Part shown: piece by piece, positions 13,422 to 18,970 of the stretch
Numbering within the stretch: the first letter of the stretch is position 1
Layout: every line of letters begins with the position of its first letter
Assembly: GCA_017476705.1 (NCBI GenBank)
Contig: JAFUZI010000028.1
Location: 1 to 18,970 of the forward strand
DNA: 18,970 nucleotides
Source of the DNA: Bacilli bacterium
GTDB taxonomy: Bacteria > Bacillota_I > Bacilli_A > RF39 > UBA660
Direction: 5' to 3'
The notes under the pieces: model-generated
The model's database searches: none
Told to the model about the DNA's origin: nothing
What the model saw: only the letters and a program-made list of their open reading frames with translations
Translations under genes and position numbers: made by a program

Positions 13422-15518
13422 TTATCTATCTTGTTCTACCATTTCATAGCCTTCAATAACATCGCCTACTTTAATGTCATTAAAGTTTTCAATAGTAATA
13501 CCACATTCAAGTCCTTTTTTAACTTCTTTTACGGTATCTTTTTCTCTTTGAATAGAGTTTATATCTCCATCATATATTACTATACCATCTCTAATAATTC
13601 TTGCCTTAGCATCTCTTTTAATAACACCATCAGTTATATAAGATCCAGCAATTGTCCCAACTTTAGAAAATTTAAATAGTTGTCTAACTTCAGCAGTACC
13701 AGTTACTTTTTCGATATAAACAGGATCAAGCATACCTTTCATTGCTGATTCCATCTCTTCTACAACTTTATAAATAATATTATAAAGTCTAATATCAACA
13801 CCTTGTTCTTTTGCATAATCACGAATATTGCTAGTTGGTCTTACGTTAAATCCAATGATAATTGCATCACTAGCCTTAGCAAGTACAATATCACTTTCTG
13901 TAATAGCTCCAACACTACTTCTAATTACTTTTACTCTAACATCTTCAACTTCAATTTTTTCTAGTGAATTTTTAACTGCTTCACTAGAACCATTAACATC
14001 AGCTTTAATAATAACATTAATTTCTTTAAGTCCATCACTAATTTTAGAGAATAAATCATCAAGTGTAACTGCTTCACTAGCTTTATGATCTTTAAGTCTT
14101 TGTTGAGTTTTTCTTTCCTCTCCAATAGATCTTGCTTGCTTTTCAGATTCAAAGGCCATAAATTTATCTCCTGCCTCAGGTATATCATTAAGTCCTGTAA
14201 TAGATACTGGCATTGATGGAGGAGCCATAGTTATCTCTTCATTACGATCATTTTTTAATGTTCTAACTTTACCATAAGATGTACCTACTACTATAGGATC
14301 CCCTAGTCTTAAAGTACCATTATTAATAAGAATTGTACATACAGGTCCTACTTGTTTATCAAGTTTAGATTCTATTACTGTTCCCATTGCATATCTATTA
14401 GGGTTTGCCTTATATTCATTCATTTCTGCAATAAGTAAAATATTATCAAGTAACTCATCAATTCCTGTTCCATTTAAAGCTGAGATATTTGTAAATATTG
14501 TATCTCCACCCCAGTTATCTGGGACAAGTCCACATTCTGTTAATTCTTGCATTACTCGATCAGGATTTGCTCCTGGTTTATCTATTTTATTTACAGCAAC
14601 CATAATAGGTACACCTGCAGCTTTTGCATGATCTATTGCTTCTCTAGTTTGTGGCATAACTCCATCATCAGCAGCAACTATTATAATTACGATATCTGTA
14701 ATAGATGCACCTCTAGCACGCATTTCTGTAAATGCTGCATGTCCTGGTGTATCTATAAATGTGATTGGTTTATTTTTATAAACTATTTGATATGCACTAA
14801 TAGCTTGGGTAATACCACCTGCTTCACCACCTGCTACATTAGATTTTCTAATAGTATCTAGAAGTGTAGTTTTACCATGATCAACATGTCCCATGATTGT
14901 TACAACAGGAGGTCTTTCAACTAAATCTTTAGCATCATCTTTAACTTCATATTCTTCAAAATTAGCAATATTAGTTACTTCTTCATTTTTTAACTCTTTA
15001 TCATAATCCATTGCAATTAAAGATGCATTATCAAAATCAATACTATTATTAACATTTGCCATAATACCTAATGCGAATAATTTTTTAACAATCTCTCTTG
15101 AATCAACATTAAGTCTTTCAGCAAATTCTTTAACCGACATAGATTCTTTATATAAAACTACATTTTCATCTATTTCTGTTTCATTTGATTTTAATTTAGA
15201 TTTATTCTTATACATTTCTTTTTTCTTATCAGCTAAGATATTTTGGTTATTTATAACTTCAACATTTTTCTTTTTATTTTTTTTCTTTGCAATACTATTT
15301 TCTTGATTTATTTTTTCTTTTTTAACATATGCTTCAGCCAAATCATCAACCATTTCATCTAATTCTTCATCATCAAACTGAGCATTATCAAGTTCTACTA
15401 TTTCATCTTCAGTAAGCATGTAATCTTCTTCAGCAGTAATACCTAATTCTTGACATTTTCTTAAAATTTCATTTACAGTTCTATTTACATCAAGTGCGTA
15501 TTCTTTAACTGACATCAT
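13422..15518 (-). CDS. infB: translation initiation factor IF-2
   Basis: This GTPase places initiator tRNA on the 30S subunit and promotes subunit joining. The 698 residues contain two IF2 N-terminal modules (2-50, and about 128-170 with MSVKEFAERLNVDSREIVKKLFALGIMANVN) separated by a Lys-rich linker (about 66-110). The G domain has GHVDHGKT (210-217), DTPGH (256-260) and NKID (310-313). Domains II, III and the fMet-tRNA-binding C2 domain (ending GITIENFNDIKVGDVIEGYEMVEQDR) follow. ATG 15518 has AGGTGAT 3 nt upstream; the adjacent ATG at 15515 is nearly as good. It is the last gene of the operon: rbfA, which often follows, is absent, and ylxQ, which often precedes, is also missing. Confidence 0.98.
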   Translation of the reverse strand: MMSVKEYALDVNRTVNEILRKCQELGITAEEDYMLTEDEIVELDNAQFDDEELDEMVDDLAEAYVKKEKINQENSIAKKKNKKKNVEVINNQNILADKKKEMYKNKSKLKSNETEIDENVVLYKESMSVKEFAERLNVDSREIVKKLFALGIMANVNNSIDFDNASLIAMDYDKELKNEEVTNIANFEEYEVKDDAKDLVERPPVVTIMGHVDHGKTTLLDTIRKSNVAGGEAGGITQAISAYQIVYKNKPITFIDTPGHAAFTEMRARGASITDIVIIIVAADDGVMPQTREAIDHAKAAGVPIMVAVNKIDKPGANPDRVMQELTECGLVPDNWGGDTIFTNISALNGTGIDELLDNILLIAEMNEYKANPNRYAMGTVIESKLDKQVGPVCTILINNGTLRLGDPIVVGTSYGKVRTLKNDRNEEITMAPPSMPVSITGLNDIPEAGDKFMAFESEKQARSIGEERKTQQRLKDHKASEAVTLDDLFSKISDGLKEINVIIKADVNGSSEAVKNSLEKIEVEDVRVKVIRSSVGAITESDIVLAKASDAIIIGFNVRPTSNIRDYAKEQGVDIRLYNIIYKVVEEMESAMKGMLDPVYIEKVTGTAEVRQLFKFSKVGTIAGSYITDGVIKRDAKARIIRDGIVIYDGDINSIQREKDTVKEVKKGLECGITIENFNDIKVGDVIEGYEMVEQDR

Positions 15519-15528
15519 ATTATCACCT

Positions 15529-15786
15529 CTACTTTTCTATTAATTGTTTTAATTCTTCAAATATTTCTTTATTGACCTCAATTTCTAAATGCTTATTTAA
15601 TATTTTATTCTTTTCTGCTTTATTTATGACATCAATATCTTTTTTTAAATAAGCCCCACGCCCATTAAGCTTACCAGACTCATCTATTAAAACTTCTCCA
15701 TTAGGCGTTCTAACAACTCTAATTAGGTCTTTTTTTTCTAATTTTTCATGTGTTACAACACATGTTCTAAGTGGTATTTTCTTCAT
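15529..15786 (-). CDS. rnpM: YlxR/RnpM family RNA-binding protein
   Basis: The 85-residue protein starts MKKIPLRTCVVTHEKLEKKDLIRVVRTPNGEVLIDESGKLNGRGAYLKKD, the DUF448 (YlxR) signature R-x-C-V...K-x-x-L-x-R-V and G-R-G-A-Y. In B. subtilis this protein has been reported to bind RNase P RNA and modulate its activity, hence the symbol RnpM. It sits between nusA and infB as in many Firmicutes, 7 nt after nusA and 10 nt before infB. The second cysteine usual in the N-terminal CVxC-type motif is replaced here (CVVTHE). Confidence 0.93.
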   Translation of the reverse strand: MKKIPLRTCVVTHEKLEKKDLIRVVRTPNGEVLIDESGKLNGRGAYLKKDIDVINKAEKNKILNKHLEIEVNKEIFEELKQLIEK

Positions 15787-15793
15787 TATTCAC

Positions 15794-16954
15794 CTACTCA
15801 ACTATATTAATTCCCTCAGCTTTAGCATCTTCTATTGTTTTAACGTCAATTTTATAGTGTGTTAGACGTGATGCTAATTTAACATTAAGTCCTTTTCTTC
15901 CTATTGCTAGTGATAAATTTTCATCATTTACAATTACCATTGCTTCATGTTTAGCCTCATCTGTTATAAATACATGTACATCACGTGCTGGTGATAATGC
16001 ATTTTCAATAAATTTAGATGCATTAGTTGTATATTCAACGATATCTACTTTCTCACCATTTAACTCTTCAATAATTCTAGCTATTCTTGATCCTCTTTCA
16101 CCTATACAAGATCCAACAGCATCAACTCTTTCATTTTCAGAGTAAACTGCAATTTTAGTTCTTACACCAGCTTCTCTTGCAACACTATAAACAAGTATTA
16201 TTCCATCATTAATTTCAGGTATTTCAAGTTCAAATAATCTTTTTACAAATCCATAGTGTTTTCTAGATAGTAGTATAATTGGTCCTTTATTATTTGAATC
16301 TACTTTAGTAACATATACTTTAATAGAAGATCCCATTTTAATAGTCTCACCAGGAATTATTTCAGTTTTTGGAAGTATTCCTTGAGTTTTTCCAAGATCA
16401 ATATAATAGTTTCTAACGTCTTCCATTGCAACTAAGCCAACTACCATTTCTCCTTCTTTATCAGCGAATTCAGAAATGATTACGTTTTTCTCAGCTTCTC
16501 TAATTTTTTGTACTACTACTTGTTTAGCTGTAGCTGCTGCAACTCTACCAAAGTCTTTTGGAGTAACTTCTTCTTCAATAGTGTCACCAAGTTCAATATC
16601 AGGAACTATTTTTCTAGCTTCTTCTAAAGTTAAATGAATTCTATCATCAAATATAAATGGAAGTATTTCTCCACCATCATCTGCCTCATCTTCATCATTA
16701 ATTGTTGAAAAGTCAATATCACTAAATTTTTTATATTTTTCTTCTTCTTTTCTATCAACAACAGTTTTAAAGGAAAATACTTTAATTTCTCCTGTTTCTC
16801 TATTAATTTCAACTCTAACATTTGATAGTGAATTATAATTTTTCTTATAAGCAGCAGTTAAAGCAGCTTCTAATGCCTCATAAATAATTTCTTTATCTAT
16901 TCCTTTTTCTTCATATAATAAATCTACGGCTTTTTTAAATTCTTTTGTGTTCAT
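15794..16954 (-). CDS. nusA: transcription termination/antitermination factor NusA
   Basis: NusA binds RNA polymerase and nascent RNA and affects pausing, termination and antitermination. The 386 residues contain the N-terminal polymerase-binding domain (MNTKEFKKAVDLLYEEKGIDKEIIYEALEAAL...), an S1 domain (about 140-205, VGLVAMEDVRNYYIDLGKTQGILPKTE) and two KH domains (DAVGSCIGERGSRI and ENLSLAIGRKGLNVKLASRLT). There are no C-terminal acidic repeats, as in B. subtilis. I start at ATG 16954: the ten codons upstream in frame are the ribosome binding site (AAGGTGATTAAG) and overlap rimP. The ATG follows the rimP TAA by one base. Confidence 0.97.
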   Translation of the reverse strand: MNTKEFKKAVDLLYEEKGIDKEIIYEALEAALTAAYKKNYNSLSNVRVEINRETGEIKVFSFKTVVDRKEEEKYKKFSDIDFSTINDEDEADDGGEILPFIFDDRIHLTLEEARKIVPDIELGDTIEEEVTPKDFGRVAAATAKQVVVQKIREAEKNVIISEFADKEGEMVVGLVAMEDVRNYYIDLGKTQGILPKTEIIPGETIKMGSSIKVYVTKVDSNNKGPIILLSRKHYGFVKRLFELEIPEINDGIILVYSVAREAGVRTKIAVYSENERVDAVGSCIGERGSRIARIIEELNGEKVDIVEYTTNASKFIENALSPARDVHVFITDEAKHEAMVIVNDENLSLAIGRKGLNVKLASRLTHYKIDVKTIEDAKAEGINIVE

Positions 16955-16955
16955 C

Positions 16956-17201
16956 TTAATCACCTTCTCCTTTTGAACAAACATCTAATATATAACTTTC
17001 ATCGATTGGATCAACGCTATCTAATATAGGATTAACTAAATTAGATACAGTTACACAATCTTCAATTTCCATAATTCCTTCTTTATCAATATAAAGTCTT
17101 AAAAACATCATATTGTTTTCTTTTACATATTCTACTTTATAAAGTATGTAACCATTTTCTTCAATTACGCTTTCAAGTAATTCCCTTATTCTCTCTTCCA
17201 T
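16956..17201 (-). CDS. rimP: ribosome maturation factor RimP, N-terminal domain only
   Basis: RimP helps assemble the 30S subunit. This gene is first in the nusA-infB operon, the normal place for rimP. Its 81 residues (MEERIRELLESVIEENGYILYKVEYVKENNMMFLRLYIDKEGIMEIEDCVTVSNLVNPILDSVDPIDESYILDVCSKGEGD) cover the N-terminal alpha/beta domain. They stop where other RimPs read EVSSPGLDRPL and continue into an SH3-like C-terminal domain, about 150 residues in all. nusA begins one base after the stop, so no remnant of the second domain remains. The ATG at 17201 follows GGAGG by 5 nt; an upstream in-frame TTG is part of that RBS region. The assignment rests on the fold-typical sequence and position. 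Confidence 0.83.
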   Translation of the reverse strand: MEERIRELLESVIEENGYILYKVEYVKENNMMFLRLYIDKEGIMEIEDCVTVSNLVNPILDSVDPIDESYILDVCSKGEGD

Positions 17202-17220
17202 ATATTCCTCCAACTATATT

Positions 17221-17248
17221 AAAGAGTGGGCTTCTCTGCTCACTCTTT
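17221..17248 (-). promoter_or_regulatory. hairpin in the 5' leader of the rimP-nusA operon
   Basis: AAAGAGTGGGC (17221-17231) pairs with GCTCACTCTTT (17238-17248), 11 bp with one G-T wobble and a 6-nt loop. It lies between the extended -10 promoter (17259-17267) and the rimP RBS (17208-17212), so it would occupy most of the leader of about 50 nt, close to the 5' end. It could stabilise the mRNA or act as an attenuator. The T-run on the minus side is only three bases, so termination would be weak. Confidence 0.5.
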
Positions 17249-17258
17249 TTGTAAATTT

Positions 17259-17267
17259 ATTATAACA
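17259..17267 (-). promoter_or_regulatory. extended -10 promoter of rimP-nusA-rnpM-infB
   Basis: Minus strand TG-T-TATAAT (17267-17259) has no recognisable -35. The predicted start is near 17252, just upstream of the leader hairpin. It is back to back with the promoter of the (+) CPBP gene. Confidence 0.6.
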
Positions 17268-17305
17268 CATATTATATTAAATTGGTATCTTTTTTTATTA
17301 TTTTT

Positions 17306-17314
17306 TGTTATAAT
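17306..17314 (+). promoter_or_regulatory. extended -10 promoter of the CPBP protease gene
   Basis: TG-T-TATAAT (17306-17314) is followed by TATTTT, GGTGAT, AAA and ATG. The -10 is 15 nt from the start codon, so the predicted mRNA begins at the Shine-Dalgarno. There is no convincing -35. Confidence 0.65.
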
Positions 17315-17329
17315 TATTTTGGTGATAAA

Positions 17330-18019
17330 ATGAATAATAGATTAAAAGAAATATTCCTTGGTATTATTGCGTTACTTACATATTTTGTTTTAAGTATGAC
17401 TGAGTCACTACCATTTGAATTAGCTGGTGTTGATATTCAAAATATTAGTACAAATATAAAATTACTTTATATGTTTATATATGAAGTATTAATACTTTGC
17501 TTAATCTTACTTATTTTTAACAAAAAGATTAAAAAGGATTTTGATGATATTTTAAAAAACCACAAAACATACTATTCGAAGTCAATAAAATATTATTTAG
17601 TTGGATTAATTATTATGGTATTTAGTAATACTATACTTGCTCTACTTACTAATGGTGGAATTGCAGGCAATGAAGAAACTGTTAGAGCAATGTTTAAAAT
17701 GAGTCCAGTTTATATGTATATATCAGCAGTACTATTTGCCCCAGTAGTTGAAGAATTAGTATTCCGTCAAGGCATTAGAAATATATGTGGAAAAAATATA
17801 ATATTTATAATAGTATCAGGCTTCTTATTTGGAGGACTTCATGTTATGAGTTCTATATCTACAACACTTGATTTATTCTATATAATTCCATATTCTGCCT
17901 TAGGTGTTGTATTTGCGATAATGCTTTATAAGACAGATAACATATTTGTATCAATGGGATTTCACTTTATGCATAATGGAATTTTAATGGCAATACAATT
18001 AATGACATTTCTAATTTAA
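17330..18019 (+). CDS. CPBP-family intramembrane glutamic protease
   Basis: This 229-residue integral membrane protein has roughly seven to eight helices and the ABI/CPBP signature in its C-terminal half. EELVFR (141-146) is the catalytic EExxxR motif, FGGLH (167-171) the FxxxH motif and HFMHN (212-216) the HxxxN motif. Relatives include Rce1-type prenyl-protein proteases and bacterial bacteriocin-immunity or regulatory proteases. The substrate here is unknown. I start at ATG 17330, after GGTGAT. The longer open frame opens at a TTG inside the promoter region. It is a single gene divergent from rimP-nusA and followed by a weak hairpin and T-run. No bacteriocin gene lies nearby, so a housekeeping role is as likely as immunity. 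Confidence 0.92.
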   Translation: MNNRLKEIFLGIIALLTYFVLSMTESLPFELAGVDIQNISTNIKLLYMFIYEVLILCLILLIFNKKIKKDFDDILKNHKTYYSKSIKYYLVGLIIMVFSNTILALLTNGGIAGNEETVRAMFKMSPVYMYISAVLFAPVVEELVFRQGIRNICGKNIIFIIVSGFLFGGLHVMSSISTTLDLFYIIPYSALGVVFAIMLYKTDNIFVSMGFHFMHNGILMAIQLMTFLI

Positions 18020-18035
18020 GAGATGTCTTTTTTTT
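18018..18035 (+). terminator. weak putative terminator of the CPBP gene
   Basis: AAGA (18018-18021) and TCTT (18026-18029) can form only a 4-bp stem but are followed by eight T residues (18028-18035). The stem begins within the stop codon. It is listed because the T-run is long; read-through into the next gene is likely. Confidence 0.3.
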
Positions 18036-18042
18036 AAATCTA

Positions 18043-18051
18043 TGCTATAAT
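18043..18051 (+). promoter_or_regulatory. extended -10 promoter of the metallophosphoesterase gene
   Basis: TG-C-TATAAT (18043-18051), then TTGTAT, GGTGAT, AAT and ATG. The layout and spacing are identical to the CPBP promoter at 17306. A poly-T stretch occupies the -35 area. Confidence 0.65.
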
Positions 18052-18066
18052 TTGTATGGTGATAAT

Positions 18067-18900
18067 ATGAAACATATTATAAAATTCTTTTCAATACTTT
18101 TAGTGATCATTATATCTATTATTTTATATAGTAGATATATTGGTATTAAAGGGATAAATGTAAATGAAACAAGTATTAAGTATAATGAATTGTTAGATGA
18201 TTTTTATGGACTTAAAATAGTGCATATTTCTGATATACATTATGGAAGAACAATCCATATTAAAGAATTAAAAGAACTAGTTCATAAGATTAATTTAACT
18301 AAACCTGATATTGTAGTATTTACAGGAGACTTATTCACAGATATTAAAATAGATGCATCTGAATTAGATAAAATAACACCTGTTTTAAATGAAATTGATG
18401 CATCAATTGGTAAATATGCAATCAAGGGAGATAATGATAATGAACAATTTGATACAGTTATTTCTAATGCAGGATTTAAAGATATAAGCAATAGTTATGA
18501 ACTTATCTACACTAATAGTTCAAACTATATAATGTTATCAGGAATTAGTTCTAATTTAAAAGATAAAACCGATATTAATGAAAAATTAAAAAGTTCATAT
18601 GAATTTTTAAATACTAACAAGCCAAACTATAGCATACTAATCATGCATGAGCCAGACTTTATTGATAACATAGACTACTCTAAATATAATTTAGTTCTTG
18701 CAGGTCATTCATTGAATGGTCAAATAAGACTTCCTTTTATTGGTGGCATTATAAAACAAAATGGCGCTAAAAAATATATTGATAGTAATTATACATTAAA
18801 AAATACCAAGCTAATTATTTCAAATGGTATTGGAACATATAAATATAGTTATAGATTATTTAACAAGCCTTCATTTAATTTATATAGAATAATAAAATAG
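18067..18900 (+). CDS. membrane-anchored metallophosphoesterase (YkuE/YaeI-like)
   Basis: The 277 residues start with an uncleaved signal anchor (about 4-22), so the enzyme domain faces outside. The calcineurin-like core is visible: VHISDIHYG (Asp56, His58), DIVVFTGDLF (Asp88), KYAIKGDND (121-124), ILIMHEPDF (His194) and LVLAGHSLNGQIRLPF (213-222 region). The last block is the YkuE-type GHTHGGQIRLP motif, but its second His is Leu (GHSL). The usual GNHD is GDND. Relatives act on UDP-sugar or lipid-linked pyrophosphates at the membrane; the substrate here is unknown. The start ATG 18067 follows GGTGAT. It is a single gene ending at a strong hairpin. Confidence 0.88.
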   Translation: MKHIIKFFSILLVIIISIILYSRYIGIKGINVNETSIKYNELLDDFYGLKIVHISDIHYGRTIHIKELKELVHKINLTKPDIVVFTGDLFTDIKIDASELDKITPVLNEIDASIGKYAIKGDNDNEQFDTVISNAGFKDISNSYELIYTNSSNYIMLSGISSNLKDKTDINEKLKSSYEFLNTNKPNYSILIMHEPDFIDNIDYSKYNLVLAGHSLNGQIRLPFIGGIIKQNGAKKYIDSNYTLKNTKLIISNGIGTYKYSYRLFNKPSFNLYRIIK

Positions 18901-18921
18901 TAAGCAATTGCTTACTATTTT
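18894..18921. terminator. bidirectional intrinsic terminator
   Basis: A perfect 14-bp palindrome, with arms at 18894-18907 and 18908-18921, folds as a 12-bp stem with an AATT loop. Four A on one side and four T on the other let it work in both directions. It overlaps the stop of the phosphoesterase gene (18898-18900) and that of the (-) frame entering from the right. Confidence 0.9.
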
Positions 18922-18970
18922 AATTTCTTTAAATTATTTATTCTTTCCATATGATTAACTTTATTATTTA
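18915..18970 (-). CDS. C-terminal fragment of an unidentified gene
   Basis: A minus-strand frame open to the right edge ends ...KVNHMERINNLKKLK before TAG (18917-18915). The Lys/Asn-rich helical tail gives no family. Its stop lies inside the bidirectional terminator, exactly as other genes in this window end, which is the main reason to believe it. In B. subtilis the gene upstream of rimP is polC, but the tail alone does not support or exclude that. Confidence 0.45.
   Translation of the reverse strand, partial: NNKVNHMERINNLKKLK

Noticed and set aside
13431..14861. Several open frames of 75-104 codons antisense to or out of frame with infB
   Set aside because: They are compositional shadows of infB, with Cys/Tyr/Ser-rich low-complexity translations and no RBS.
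16955..16984. Ten extra N-terminal residues of NusA
   Set aside because: This stretch is the Shine-Dalgarno region of nusA and overlaps the end of rimP; the ATG at 16954 matches the family start.
17232..17250. The 17221-17248 hairpin as a plus-strand terminator
   Set aside because: A short T-run follows on the plus strand, but no plus-strand gene ends here; the flanking genes are divergent, so a leader role on the minus strand is more likely.

Overview
This is a window of low-GC, gene-dense bacterial chromosome. The gene content points to a spore-forming relative of the Bacilli/Erysipelotrichia, probably an uncultured host-associated lineage. The reasons are the RNA polymerase delta subunit gene (rpoE), the ywiB-argS pair, the yabG-veg / spoVG / yabP-yabQ-divIC sporulation and division neighbourhood, the prfB-yvjA(YitT)-ftsE-ftsX block and the rimP-nusA-ylxR-infB operon, all of which recall Bacillus subtilis synteny. 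Several genes end in TGA and a full release factor 2 gene is present, so the standard bacterial code (table 11) applies, not the mycoplasma code. I see no tRNA, rRNA, CRISPR array, transposase or phage gene.

Layout, left to right. Bases 1-141 (+) hold the tail of an unidentified gene and a possible 27-residue membrane peptide, which end at a bidirectional terminator. Bases 170-1354 (-) encode a solitary type IV pilin-like protein with a large globular C-terminal part. Bases 1471-3989 (-) carry ywiB, argS and rpoE. A class A penicillin-binding protein (4089-5990, +) is divergent from them. Bases 6003-6795 (-) hold two co-transcribed unknown genes, the larger resembling a metallopeptidase that has lost its zinc motif. 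Bases 6905-9289 (-) form the sporulation/division cluster yabG-veg, spoVG, yabP-yabQ and divIC, read right to left. Bases 9333-13347 (-) form the operon prfB-yitT-ftsE-ftsX-coiled-coil gene. Bases 13422-17201 (-) form rimP-nusA-rnpM-infB with a strong terminator. Two single-gene (+) units follow, a CPBP intramembrane protease and a membrane-anchored metallophosphoesterase. A fragment of a (-) gene closes the window.

The window combines core information processing (IF2, NusA, RF2, ArgRS, delta) with envelope growth and division (PBP, DivIC, FtsEX) and sporulation (YabG, YabP, YabQ, SpoVG). RF2 keeps its classical autoregulatory +1 frameshift, so the intact protein begins upstream of a simple ORF call.

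The most interesting signals are regulatory and structural. Five genes (yabG, yabP, divIC, CPBP, phosphoesterase) have a -10 box exactly 15 nt before the start codon, with GGTGAT in between; this predicts mRNAs that begin at the Shine-Dalgarno sequence. A sigma-E-like promoter precedes yabP, and divIC has its own extended -10 promoter. Several terminator hairpins contain the stop codon of the gene they terminate. RimP is reduced to its N-terminal domain, DivIC has a second C-terminal membrane segment, and the phosphoesterase has altered metal-site motifs. I found no convincing defence or biosynthetic system that is wholly new.
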